Below are positions 16,712 through 24,673 of a stretch of DNA of 64,000 nucleotides, one piece after another (positions within the stretch are counted from its first letter, which is position 1; every line of letters starts with the position of its first letter). Source of the stretch: Bradyrhizobium sp. sBnM-33 (lineage in GTDB: Bacteria > Pseudomonadota > Alphaproteobacteria > Rhizobiales > Xanthobacteraceae); the NCBI RefSeq assembly GCF_032917945.1, contig NZ_CP136624.1, positions 7,130,001 through 7,194,000 of the forward strand. The letters are read 5' to 3'. A program made the translations under genes and the position numbers. Below the pieces are notes generated by a model. That model ran no database searches, had not been told where the DNA came from, and was given only the letters and a program-made list of their open reading frames with translations.

Positions 16712-16823
16712 TCGTCATTGCCTGCGACAAACGCGAAGCGTTTGCGCAAGGGAGCGAAGCGACGAAGCAATCCAGACTTGCTTTGCGGTCCCATGGATTG
16801 CTTCGCTTCGCTCGCAATGACGG
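16712..16823. repeat. Family B repeat, copy 2, with an inserted small palindrome, in the paaB-paaC gap
   Basis: The ends match family B (GTCATTG ... GCAATGACGG, with GAAGCAATCCA arms). Compared with copy 1 it has about 30 extra bases at 16721-16750, themselves palindromic around ACGCGAAGCGT. The insertion sits just inside the left arm. Confidence 0.8.
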
Positions 16824-16829
16824 AAAGAC

Positions 16830-17120
16830 CTACATATGCCCGACTTCGTCGGGCACGTCGTAAAACGTTGGGTGGCGGTAGATCTTGGATTCCGCCGGCT
16901 CGAACATCATGCCCTTCTCGGACGGATCGGATGCCGTGATGGCGCTCGACGGCACCACCCAGATCGAAAGCCCCTCGCCGCGGCGGGTGTAGATGTCGCG
17001 GGCGGCCTGCAGCGCCAGCGTCGCGTCGGCGGCGTGCAGCGAGCCGACATGCTTGTGCGCCAGCCCGTTACGGCTGCGGATGAAGACTTCCCAGAGCGGA
17101 ATGTTCGGCGTCGCCATCAT
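16830..17120 (-). CDS. paaB: Phenylacetyl-CoA epoxidase subunit PaaB
   Basis: This 96-residue protein is the small subunit of the PaaABCE epoxidase, thought to bridge or stabilise the PaaAC heteromers. The pattern PLWEVFIRSRNGLAHKHVGS followed by HAADATLALQAARD is diagnostic, and the length is standard. It begins 8 bases after the paaA stop codon. Confidence 0.95.
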   Translation of the reverse strand: MMATPNIPLWEVFIRSRNGLAHKHVGSLHAADATLALQAARDIYTRRGEGLSIWVVPSSAITASDPSEKGMMFEPAESKIYRHPTFYDVPDEVGHM

Positions 17121-17128
17121 GCGTCTCC

Positions 17129-18121
17129 CTACTCTGCGGCCTGCAAGGCAGCGCGGTGCCTGCGCTTCTTGGCATAGGCCATCGCCGCTTCGCGTACCCA
17201 GGCGCCATCCTCATGCGCCTTGCGCCGAGCCGCCAGACGGTCGCGGTTGCACGGGCCGTTGCCGGCCAGCACTTGTTTGAACTCTTCCCAGTCGATTGCG
17301 CTGTATTCCCAATTACCGTCAGCGTTTTGCTTCATGCCAGGATCGGGAATCGTCAATCCGAGGAACTGCGCCTGCGGCACGGTGGCGTCGACGAATTTCT
17401 GCCGCAGCTCGTCATTGGAGAAGCGCTTGATCTTCCACCTGGTCGAGGTGTCGCTGTGCTGGCTGACCTGGTCGGGCGGGCCGAACATCATCAAGACCGG
17501 CCACCACCAGCGATTCAGCGCGTCCTGCGCCATCGCCTTCTGCTCGTCGGTGCCGCGGCACAGCGTCAGCATGATCTCAAAGCCCTGGCGCTGATGAAAT
17601 GATTCCTCCTTGCAGACGCGGATCATCGCGCGCGCATAGGGACCATAGGAGCAGCGGCACAGCGGGATCTGGTTCATGATCGCTGCACCATCGACCAGCC
17701 AGCCGATGGTGCCGATATCAGCCCAGGTCAGCGTCGGATAGTTGAAGATCGAGGAATACTTTGCCTTGCCCGCCAGCATCAGGTCGACGAGCTCTTCGCG
17801 GGAAGAGCCGAGCGTTTCGGCGGCGGCGTAGAGATAAAGCCCGTGGCCGCATTCGTCCTGCACCTTCGCGAGCAATGCAGCCTTGCGGCGCAGAGACGGG
17901 GCGCGGGTGATCCAGTTGCCTTCGGGGAGCATGCCGACGATTTCCGAATGCGCGTGCTGGGAAATCTGCCGCGTCAGCGTCTTGCGGTAGGCGGCCGGCA
18001 TCCAATCGTTGGGCTCGATGCGCTCATCGGCATCGATGCGCGCCTGAAACTGCGCGGCCCGCGTAGCGTCCTCAATGTGGCGGTCTTCGCCGTCGGACGT
18101 ATTGAGCGCCTGCGTGTACAT
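17129..18121 (-). CDS. paaA: Phenylacetyl-CoA 1,2-epoxidase catalytic subunit PaaA
   Basis: A 330-residue ferritin-like di-iron subunit that epoxidises the ring of phenylacetyl-CoA. I start at ATG 18121 ([11 protein letters not shown]), preceded by GGGAGG at good spacing; an upstream in-frame ATG at 18181 lies in the AT-rich promoter. Di-iron ligand motifs are visible in [13 protein letters not shown] and [11 protein letters not shown] (ExxH pairs), with [20 protein letters not shown] near the C-terminus. It is the first gene of the catabolic operon, 75 bases downstream of paaX on the same strand. Confidence 0.96.
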   Translation of the reverse strand: MYTQALNTSDGEDRHIEDATRAAQFQARIDADERIEPNDWMPAAYRKTLTRQISQHAHSEIVGMLPEGNWITRAPSLRRKAALLAKVQDECGHGLYLYAAAETLGSSREELVDLMLAGKAKYSSIFNYPTLTWADIGTIGWLVDGAAIMNQIPLCRCSYGPYARAMIRVCKEESFHQRQGFEIMLTLCRGTDEQKAMAQDALNRWWWPVLMMFGPPDQVSQHSDTSTRWKIKRFSNDELRQKFVDATVPQAQFLGLTIPDPGMKQNADGNWEYSAIDWEEFKQVLAGNGPCNRDRLAARRKAHEDGAWVREAAMAYAKKRRHRAALQAAE

Positions 18122-18196
18122 GGCGGACCTCCCGGAATTCGTTGGGAGGAAATATATAACACAAATCTGGATATGCAACATATTTCTGTAACATAT
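18122..18196 (-). promoter_or_regulatory. paaA promoter region with repeated AT-rich boxes
   Basis: This 75-base gap between paaX and paaA is markedly AT-rich. Read on the minus strand it contains ATGTTACAGA, ATGTTGCATA and GTGTTATATA, three related boxes. The first two, seen on the plus strand as GTAACATATT and GCAACATATT, are direct repeats about 16 bases apart. They are good candidates for the binding site of PaaX or another repressor released by phenylacetyl-CoA. The paaA ribosome binding site GGGAGG is at the downstream end. Confidence 0.55.
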
Positions 18197-19066
18197 TCAC
18201 GGCCCATCAAAACGCTTGGAAAGTTCCCCGCCGGGCCTTGGCAGCGGCCCGTTTTCGTTGGTCGCATGGCGGTCAAGCCAATGTTCTGACGCGGGAAGTA
18301 CCGCCCGGTAGATCTCGCCGCACAGCGCGCGCGCAGCCCGGCCCGGCCAGTCCGCGGGCAATAGCGCGGTCGGCAGTAACGGGTCGCGCAGCACCACGCG
18401 CCGGTAATGGTGGATCAGCAGGATCCGGGCGGTGAAGGCGTCGGCCTCGGTCAGCCGCTCGCCGCGGCTGATCCAGCCGTGCAGCGGCTCGAAGGTCTTC
18501 ATGAACTTCTGATAGGCGTCGGCGGTACGTTCGAGCGGCCAGCTCTCGCTGAGCAGGCGTCGTCCGCTATCATCTTCCGCCGACACCTCGAGACGGATGG
18601 CGCCCGCGGCTTCCTGGGGCACGGGCACGCCCGACGGCGCGACCCACACGCCCGGCAGCGGACTGCCGAAGCCCGCGTTCTTCAACGCCTCGCGCGCGGC
18701 GTCGCGATCCCCGCCATTGCCGATCAGCAGCAGTTCAAATCGCCCGGTCCAGTCGGAGGCCGGCGGGCCGTAGATGTGCCTGGTTGCGATATCGAAGGTC
18801 TGCCGTTCGCCCTGGACCAGGCGATAGAAACTGTTGCGGCCAACTTTAACGCGCTCGAACCAGCCGTCGGCCGTCAGCCGCGACATCGCGGTGCGCACCA
18901 CGCTGGCGTCGATGTCGAGCTGTTCGAAGAATTCGAGCAGCGTGCCAAGCCAGACCGAGCCGCCGCGCGGCACAATCGCATCGCCGAATACGGTGATGAC
19001 GATCGAACCCGTGCGCGACGGTTCGCGTTTCAACTGCTGGATGATGCGGGCAAGCGGCGGCGGCAT
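18197..19066 (-). CDS. paaX: PaaX-family transcriptional repressor
   Basis: This 289-residue member of the PaaX family represses phenylacetate genes and responds to phenylacetyl-CoA. The N-terminal winged-helix region (SIVITVFGDAIVPRGGSVWLG, then DASVVRTAMSRLTADGWFERVKVGR at 53-77) is classical, as is the central GVWVAPSGVPVP segment. It lies directly upstream of paaA on the same strand, so it either autoregulates the operon or has a separate promoter. Length is slightly below the E. coli protein. Confidence 0.92.
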   Translation of the reverse strand: MPPPLARIIQQLKREPSRTGSIVITVFGDAIVPRGGSVWLGTLLEFFEQLDIDASVVRTAMSRLTADGWFERVKVGRNSFYRLVQGERQTFDIATRHIYGPPASDWTGRFELLLIGNGGDRDAAREALKNAGFGSPLPGVWVAPSGVPVPQEAAGAIRLEVSAEDDSGRRLLSESWPLERTADAYQKFMKTFEPLHGWISRGERLTEADAFTARILLIHHYRRVVLRDPLLPTALLPADWPGRAARALCGEIYRAVLPASEHWLDRHATNENGPLPRPGGELSKRFDGP

Positions 19067-19119
19067 GCGTCAAGGCATAGCGCGTTTTGTAGGAGAGCGA
19101 CAACGGAGAGAGCGGGGCT

Positions 19120-19243
19120 TTCATCCTTCGAGATGCGGCCAAGGGGCCGCTCCTCAGGATGAGGTCTTAGACCCTCATGGTGAGGAGCGCGGCAACGCCG
19201 CGCGTCTCCGGACGATGCTTTGCATCGCCGGGAGAACCATGAG
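19120..19243. repeat. Family A repeat, copy 6, with an inserted small palindrome
   Basis: There are two half-units, TCATCCTTCGAGATGCGG to CTCCTCAGGATGAGG and then CCCTCATGGTGAGGAGCG to AACCATGAGG. In the second, CGTCTC and AACCATGAGG, normally joined by a G, are separated by about 26 bases (19209-19234) with the palindrome CGATGC-TTT-GCATCG. Confidence 0.75.
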
Positions 19244-19276
19244 GCCGTGAAACACGCAGATAGGATCTGCGCCAGC

Positions 19277-20050
19277 TCAGCGATGCGGATTCGGGTAAAC
19301 CACGCTGCGCCAGCCGCTACGATCGAACGGTGCCCACTCGCCCTCCGGCTGCGCCAGGCGATCCGCCACTGCGTACACGACCGCCGGGTGATGGCCCATG
19401 CCGCAATGGCTGCTTTCGACCTCGATGCTCTCCGAAGTCGCCGACGTCTTTTCCATGCAGCCCTGCCAGGCGCAGACGCCGTCGGTGCGGCTGAAGATCG
19501 CGGTGGTCGGCACCGGCGGCGTGCCTGCAAGTGATCCGCCGAAACGCGCGTCCTCCTCGTCGGCGCGGCGGCCGCTCGCCATTTCGTAGACGCGCCAGGC
19601 GTTGGTCGCCTTCGGTCCCGACGCAAACGGACTGCCCAGCGTGATCACCGAGCGCACGCGCTCCGGCATCATCTTGGCAAGCTGACGCGCGTAGAGACCG
19701 CCGAGGCTCCAGCCGACCAGCGAGACCTTGCGACCGTGCGTGTCGTTCAACTCCTGCACCAGATCGACCATGGCGTTCTGCACACCGTGCCGCAGACCGA
19801 GGTTGCGCCCTTGGCGCCAGCCACTGACGGCATAGCCGCGCGTGCGCAGGAAGCTACGCAGCGGCCGTGTCGAGGTGTCGGATGCAACAAGGCCGGGCAA
19901 CACCAGCACCGGATGCCCATCGCCGCGTGGCGCCAGGCTGAGCAACGGTAAGGCGCCGAGAAACGCGCCGAGTTCGTGAATGGCGCGCCCTTCCAAAAGC
20001 ATCAGGGTTCTGGACGGCGGGGAAAGCGTCTGCGCAGCAACGGACATCAT
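19277..20050 (-). CDS. Alpha/beta hydrolase, lipase-like
   Basis: A 257-residue alpha/beta hydrolase with nucleophile Ser115 in GWSLGG and a glycine-rich PRGDGHPVLVLPG entry. The segment SDTSTRPLRSFLRTRGY and WRQGRNLG is shared almost exactly with the hydrolase at 32673-33479, so the two are paralogues. Distinct from that copy, it has extra cysteines (CAWQGC, SSHCGMG). The substrate is unknown; the paralogue sits next to a wax ester synthase gene, which hints at lipid esters. It is probably monocistronic, with no partner within 180 bases. Confidence 0.8.
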   Translation of the reverse strand: MMSVAAQTLSPPSRTLMLLEGRAIHELGAFLGALPLLSLAPRGDGHPVLVLPGLVASDTSTRPLRSFLRTRGYAVSGWRQGRNLGLRHGVQNAMVDLVQELNDTHGRKVSLVGWSLGGLYARQLAKMMPERVRSVITLGSPFASGPKATNAWRVYEMASGRRADEEDARFGGSLAGTPPVPTTAIFSRTDGVCAWQGCMEKTSATSESIEVESSHCGMGHHPAVVYAVADRLAQPEGEWAPFDRSGWRSVVYPNPHR

Positions 20051-20237
20051 ATCTCCTCTCGGGCTCGGCCCCTTACGTCGCGGCAGCCGGCCACTGGTTC
20101 AGCTAAGTAGATGCAACCTGGTAGAATCGTTCGCGGTGCAACATTGTTCCTCAAAAAAAGCTAAGGAACCGGTTTTGGTCTTGCAAGCTGCCCAGATCAC
20201 ATTTGGGACAAGTAAAGACGTTGACGTGATCAATTAG

Positions 20238-21524
20238 TCACAGCAGCCGCAGCAGGTATTCGAGGGTGTACAGCGCCAGTCCTGCAAGCCCGCCGATCAG
20301 CGAACCGTTGAAGCGGATGTATTGCAGATCGCGGCCGATATTGATTTCGATCAGTGAGATCAGTTGCCCCATATCCCACCCCTTGACCTGATCGGAAATG
20401 AAGGTCGAGACGCCGCTCTTCTGTTCGGCGATGACAGTTCGGAGCACAGTCACAAGCCCCTGGTTGATTTCGGTGCGCAACTCGGCGTCGCCCGCCAGTG
20501 CCTCGCCCGCTTTCACGAACATGCGCACCAGATATTGCTCCAACACCTGGGTCTCGCCCGACGCGCTACGCTCGAAGAAGGAGCGCGCGTTCTCCCAGAT
20601 GTGGCGTGCAAGTCCGGCGAGTTCGGGACGCGCCAGGAGATCACGTTTCAGACCTTGTATACGTTCGGCATAAGCCGGATCGGTGCCGAGGCGATCAACA
20701 AACGTCAGCACCATGCGATCGAACTCGCCGCGGAATGGATGCGCGGGATCGTTGCGGACTTCCTCGAAGAAGGCGGTGGCGGAAGCCACGATCTTGTTCA
20801 CCAGGAACTTGTCGGCGCGATAGAGCTTCAGCAGCGTCGGCAATTCGGCGCGGATCTTTTCGCGGATCATCGCCATGGTTTCGGCCTGCGTCATCGTCTG
20901 ATGCACCGCGCGCAGGATGTCATCGAGCAGGCCTGAATGCCGCCCCTCTTTCACGAAGGCGCGCAGCGTTCCGGCCGCGAGCGGCGCAAGATCGATCGCC
21001 ATCAGTTGCGCGGTGATGCGGCGGCTGACGAACGTCATCAGCCCGGAGGTCTCCGTCGCTGCCACCGCTTCGGGCAGCAGCCGCAGTGCAAAGCGCGCGA
21101 GATCCTCGCTGCGCTTGCGGTCGCGCAGCCAGTCGGCGATGAACGCGCCGAAATCGATCTGCCGCAGCTTGGCCTCGACCGGTGCGGCTTCCAGGAAATG
21201 CTTCTCGATGAATTCGCCGAGCTTGTCAGCGATGCGCTGCTGGTTGCTCTGGATGATCGCAGTGTGCGGGATCGGCAGTCCCAACGGCCGCTTGAACAGC
21301 GCCACCACGGCGTACCAGTCGGCGAGACCGCCGATCGTGGCAGCCTCGGCAAACGCCGCGATGAAGCCGAACGCCGGATGCAGCGGCAGCAGCGCTCTTG
21401 CGCCAAGGAAAATCACAAACGTCGTCGCCAGCACCGACGTCGCCAACAGCTTCACGCGCCGCAACTCGACGGCGCGCGCGGCGTCGCCGGGGCTGTCAAT
21501 GATGAAGGTGGCCGGAAGCGTCAT
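20238..21524 (-). CDS. DUF445 membrane-associated protein
   Basis: A 428-residue DUF445 (YjiN-like) protein. The N-terminus has two hydrophobic helices (ATSVLATTFVIFLGARALL and a second near FIAAFAEAATIGGLADWYAVVALF) with the family-defining GGLADWYAVVALFKRP broken over residues ~55-75. A long charged coiled-coil-like region follows, and a C-terminal hydrophobic anchor (FNGSLIGGLAGLALYTLEYLLRLL split over the end). The start is ATG 21524 (MTLPATF); ATG 21554 would run into a family A repeat. The function is not established in any organism I know. Confidence 0.85.
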   Translation of the reverse strand: MTLPATFIIDSPGDAARAVELRRVKLLATSVLATTFVIFLGARALLPLHPAFGFIAAFAEAATIGGLADWYAVVALFKRPLGLPIPHTAIIQSNQQRIADKLGEFIEKHFLEAAPVEAKLRQIDFGAFIADWLRDRKRSEDLARFALRLLPEAVAATETSGLMTFVSRRITAQLMAIDLAPLAAGTLRAFVKEGRHSGLLDDILRAVHQTMTQAETMAMIREKIRAELPTLLKLYRADKFLVNKIVASATAFFEEVRNDPAHPFRGEFDRMVLTFVDRLGTDPAYAERIQGLKRDLLARPELAGLARHIWENARSFFERSASGETQVLEQYLVRMFVKAGEALAGDAELRTEINQGLVTVLRTVIAEQKSGVSTFISDQVKGWDMGQLISLIEINIGRDLQYIRFNGSLIGGLAGLALYTLEYLLRLL

Positions 21525-21547
21525 GGTGGCTTTCGAATGAACGACGA

Positions 21548-21651
21548 CCCTCATCCTGAGGAGCGGCGTCTTCGCCGCGTCTCGAAGGATGCAGGCCCCA
21601 TCGTGGCCTCATGGTTCGAGACGGCGCAAGAGCGCCTCCTCACCATGAGGG
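21548..21651. repeat. Family A repeat, copy 7
   Basis: A standard unit, CCCTCATCCTGAGGAGCGG to CTCCTCACCATGAGGG. It separates the DUF445 gene from the phasin terminator. Confidence 0.85.
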
Positions 21652-21678
21652 TTGGATGGATCTATGCGGACACGCCAT

Positions 21679-21707
21679 AAAAAGAAGGCCCGCAAAAGCG
21701 GGCCTTC
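21679..21707 (-). terminator. Rho-independent terminator of the phasin gene
   Basis: GAAGGCCCGC (21684-21693) and GCGGGCCTTC (21698-21707) form a perfect 10-base stem with an AAAA loop, followed on the minus strand by TTTTT. It lies 29 bases past the phasin stop codon. This is one of the clearest terminators in the window and suggests strong expression. Confidence 0.9.
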
Positions 21708-21735
21708 GAAACGGCAGTTGTCAGGCAGATCGCGA

Positions 21736-22212
21736 TCAGGCGGTCTTGGAGTAGACCTTGGCAAAATTGTCCTGCGCGGTCTTGGCGCTGTCGGCGACGA
21801 GCTGGCCGAGATATTCGGTGGTGGCCTTCGCCCGCGAGACGAGCACTTCGCCGCGCGCACGGACCATGTCCGACTGGATCTGGGCAGCTTCGCTCAGCGA
21901 CTTGGCCGAAGCGAGCTTGTCGATGCCGGCGAAGAACGCTTCCGCGTCCTGATAGAGCGCCTGCTGGATGTTGCGGCTGATCTTGGCGGCCTCGGAAACC
22001 GAACCGGCAACGGCGGTCTCGATCGCAGCGGTCGCCTTCTCCGAACCGGCGTAAAAGTCGGCAGCGCGCTCCTTGGCGGTCTCGGTCTGCTTCTTCACGA
22101 ACTCACGGGCGGCTTCCGGAACTTCCAGGTTCTGAAGCTTGGTGAACGCCTCGGTGACGGGCGCGAAGGCTTCCTTGACGGTGTTCAGCACAGAGTTGGT
22201 TTCGGTGGTCAT
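21736..22212 (-). CDS. Phasin, PHA-granule-associated protein
   Basis: A 158-residue, almost wholly helical and alanine-rich phasin. It would coat polyhydroxyalkanoate granules, control their size and keep other proteins off the surface. The layout NTVKEAFAPVTEAFTKLQNLEVPEAAREFVKKQ broken by a QTETAKERAADFYAGSEKAT segment is that of phasin_2 proteins. Ribosome binding site GGAGAG is 9 bases before the ATG. It has its own promoter region containing two perfect palindromes, and its own terminator, and lies downstream of the phaEC unit. No cysteine or membrane segment is present. Confidence 0.9.
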   Translation of the reverse strand: MTTETNSVLNTVKEAFAPVTEAFTKLQNLEVPEAAREFVKKQTETAKERAADFYAGSEKATAAIETAVAGSVSEAAKISRNIQQALYQDAEAFFAGIDKLASAKSLSEAAQIQSDMVRARGEVLVSRAKATTEYLGQLVADSAKTAQDNFAKVYSKTA

Positions 22213-22303
22213 TGGGTCTCTCCATCCTCAGGTTTGAGCTATGGGCTCACCCCGTCCGGATTGGCCCGGGGCACGCGTGTTGTGCCATAGTTAATGGTGC
22301 GTC

Positions 22304-22343
22304 GCAACATTAATGTTGCATCGCGATATCACGAATTCGTGAT
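22304..22343. promoter_or_regulatory. Two perfect 16-base palindromes upstream of the phasin gene
   Basis: GCAACATTAATGTTGC (22304-22319) and ATCACGAATTCGTGAT (22328-22343) are both exact palindromes, separated by 8 bases, about 90-130 bases upstream of the phasin start. The first, with its TTGC/GCAA ends, is compatible with a PhaR-type repressor site, which in other bacteria keeps phasin genes off until PHA accumulates. The second could bind another dimeric regulator. Binding is inference. Confidence 0.55.
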
Positions 22344-22457
22344 CAGTCTTATGGATGAGCGGTTTGCCCAGAGAACCGGCAGAAGTTCCACTTTAGGCTA
22401 ATGCCGGAGCCGGCCCCATCTACTTTGCATGGGGTTGTTTTCGCGATTTGTATCTCG

Positions 22458-23051
22458 CTAGTGCTGAACCGCCCCCGCAACCCCATAGGCCTCGAGCTGC
22501 GCCCAAACCTGCGCCACATTGTGCCCGAGCACGACGATGTCATGCTTCTTGCCGTCGACATCCCGGACGTGGTCCCGCAGCAGGGCCTCGGCCCGGAAGC
22601 CAAGGCTCTCGAACAGGGCGATCGCCGCCTGCTGGTCGACGGTCATCTGTACCGACAGCTTTTCCAGCCCGGCGCCCAGCGCCAGCGCAAATGTTTCCTG
22701 CGACAGCGCCCGGCCGACCCCCTGCCCGCGGACATCAAGCGAGACTACCATCCGGATCTCGCCGACATGGGGCGACCAGGAATGCGGGTCGCGCACCAGG
22801 GTGCCGCAGCCGACTACCGTCCCCGCCTTCACTGCCAGCAGGCTTACGATCTGGCCGCGCTCGATCTCGTTGATCCAGGCCGACAGCACTTTGGGCTGGC
22901 TGATGTTGCGCGGCAGGAAGAGCAGATCATGCGTCGGGAGTTTTTGCGCAAATGCCAGCACCGCGGCTTCGTCCGCCCGCCCCATCATGCGAAATTCAAT
23001 CTCACCGGCGTCGGTCTTGACGTGACGGGGATAGGGACGTGTCTCGCTCAT
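22458..23051 (-). CDS. GNAT-family N-acetyltransferase
   Basis: This 197-residue acetyltransferase has the GNAT acetyl-CoA motif VRGQGVGRALSQETFALAL and a following YGV-type end (IALFESLGFRAEALLRDHVRD). Its start overlaps the stop of phaC by 4 bases, so it is translated with the PHA synthase. The substrate is unknown; co-translation suggests a PHA or CoA-related role, or possibly modification of the synthase. The downstream gene, phasin, has a separate promoter. Confidence 0.85.
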   Translation of the reverse strand: MSETRPYPRHVKTDAGEIEFRMMGRADEAAVLAFAQKLPTHDLLFLPRNISQPKVLSAWINEIERGQIVSLLAVKAGTVVGCGTLVRDPHSWSPHVGEIRMVVSLDVRGQGVGRALSQETFALALGAGLEKLSVQMTVDQQAAIALFESLGFRAEALLRDHVRDVDGKKHDIVVLGHNVAQVWAQLEAYGVAGAVQH

Positions 23052-24130
23052 GTTGATCTCTTACCTAGCCAGGAATCCAGTTTCGGCCACAGCCGCTTGA
23101 TCGCGTTGGCGCCGGCGACGAGGCTGACGTGACCGCCCTTGAGGATGAGCTCTTCCTTGTCGGTCGAGCCGATCTTGGCGATCAGGTGCTTTGCCGCGTC
23201 ATAGGGCACGATGTGATCGTGTTCGGCGACGGCATGCAGGATCGGCACCTTGATCCTGGAAATATCCGCCGCGCGACCACCGACCGACATGGTGCCGTTA
23301 TAGAGCTTGTTGTCCCACATCAGGTTCTTGGTGATGTCGCGGAAATACTCGCCCGCCAGTGGCAACGTATCGGTCGCCCAGCGGTCGAACATCCGGTATG
23401 ACTTCACGAACTCGTCGTTCCAGATGTTTTCCCACAATTGCACCTGGCTGACGGTGCGCGAGGCCGGCCGCAGCATTTCGAACGAGGACAGGATCATTTC
23501 GGGCGGCACGTTGCCGACGCTATCGACGAGGCGATCAACGTCGAAATAGCGGCGGTCCGAAAAGTTCTGGAATAGCTTCATCTCGCGGAAATCGATCGGC
23601 GTGGTGAAGCAGATCAAATTCTTCATCGGCCCGTCGTGGAAGATCGAGCCGTACAAGAGCGACAGCACGCCGCCGAAGCAATAGCCGATCACGGTAACGT
23701 CCTGCTCGCCAGAATCCTGCTGCACACGGCGGACGCAATCCGGGATGAAGTCGAGGACATAGTCCTCCATCCGCAAGGATTTTTCTTCCGGCTTCGGCGC
23801 GGTCCAGTCGAGCATGTAGACGTCATAGCCGCGCTTTAGCAGAAACTCGATAAAGCTCTGGCCGGGCACCATGTCGAGGATGTAGCCGCGATTGGTGGTC
23901 GCCATCACGATCAGGATCGGCACGCGGTAGATTTCATCCGCGACCGGCCGATAGTGATAGAGATTCATGGTGCCGCGGGCGGCCAGGATGTCCTTTGGCG
24001 TCGAGCCGAGCGAAGGGCCGGACGAGGCGATATATTCGACGCCCTTGATGCTGCGCTGGATCGCGCGCTGCACCTCGGACTGGACCCGCTCCGAGAGGGA
24101 AGCGAGATCGAGACCCGCGGGAGCGTTCAT
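23048..24130 (-). CDS. phaC: Class III-type poly(R)-hydroxyalkanoate synthase PhaC
   Basis: A 360-residue PHA synthase, much shorter than the ~570-residue class I enzyme and matching class III PhaC. The lipase-like box GYCFGG at 149-154 carries the nucleophile Cys151; Asp305 (AEHDHIV) and His334 (KGGHVSL) complete the triad. It polymerises (R)-3-hydroxyacyl-CoA on nascent granules. The gene overlaps phaE upstream and the GNAT gene downstream by 4 bases each (ATGA type), a tightly coupled three-gene unit. A class I PhaC elsewhere in the genome would be expected for this genus. Confidence 0.88.
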   Translation of the reverse strand: MNAPAGLDLASLSERVQSEVQRAIQRSIKGVEYIASSGPSLGSTPKDILAARGTMNLYHYRPVADEIYRVPILIVMATTNRGYILDMVPGQSFIEFLLKRGYDVYMLDWTAPKPEEKSLRMEDYVLDFIPDCVRRVQQDSGEQDVTVIGYCFGGVLSLLYGSIFHDGPMKNLICFTTPIDFREMKLFQNFSDRRYFDVDRLVDSVGNVPPEMILSSFEMLRPASRTVSQVQLWENIWNDEFVKSYRMFDRWATDTLPLAGEYFRDITKNLMWDNKLYNGTMSVGGRAADISRIKVPILHAVAEHDHIVPYDAAKHLIAKIGSTDKEELILKGGHVSLVAGANAIKRLWPKLDSWLGKRST

Positions 24131-24507
24131 TTTGGCTCTCCCTCCGCCGGCGGACGCTTGGTGCGCGGCGGCCGCGGCGTGCCGTAGCCACTGTCCGGTG
24201 CCAGCGAATTGTGGTGCACCTGGTGCAGCAGCGCCTTGATCTCGTTGAGCTGGCCCTCGATCGCCTGCAGCCGCTCGGCCATGCCGACGAGCTGCGCCCG
24301 GCTCGGCAGGTTCATTGCCAGCAGGTATTTCTCCATCAGTTCGCCGAGTTGCTTCTGCGCGCCTGCACTGACGCCGCCGACCTGGTTCATCATTTTTGAG
24401 AATTCGGGCGAGGCCATCGCCTGGTTGGCGAAGGAGTTGAACCCCTTTTCCATCTCCCCAAGCATGGTCTGCCAGATCACGGCAGGATCATTGCCTTTGT
24501 CGGCCAT
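24127..24507 (-). CDS. phaE: Short PhaE-like subunit of PHA synthase
   Basis: A 126-residue partner of PhaC. I start at ATG 24507 (MADKGNDPAVIWQTML), preceded by GGGAGAGGG; an in-frame ATG at 24654 gives an unlikely 49-residue extension. Class III PhaE proteins are usually around 350 residues, so this is a reduced version keeping the C-terminal helical part (YLLAMNLPSRAQL, then MAERLQAIEGQLNEIKALLHQ) that docks to PhaC. The C-terminus is basic and proline-rich. Name rests on context plus this conserved PSRxxL and coiled-coil pattern. Confidence 0.75.
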   Translation of the reverse strand: MADKGNDPAVIWQTMLGEMEKGFNSFANQAMASPEFSKMMNQVGGVSAGAQKQLGELMEKYLLAMNLPSRAQLVGMAERLQAIEGQLNEIKALLHQVHHNSLAPDSGYGTPRPPRTKRPPAEGEPK

Positions 24508-24673
24508 CAGCGCCCTCTCCCGAAAGACTACGAGCGCTTGCCACGCTTCGCTTGTGTTTGGCCCATACCACACTGTTGCGGCGGGTCGGTCAACCGCTGC
24601 GACGTCTTCTGCGGTGCGGGAAACCGTGCCATAGTTATTGAAGCCAGATATCACTTGAGGGAAGACACACGCG

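Noticed and set aside
23048..24130. PhaC as a truncated class I synthase
   Set aside because: Length, the Cys151-Asp305-His334 triad and the adjacent PhaE-like partner fit a class III enzyme; no missing segment is implied.
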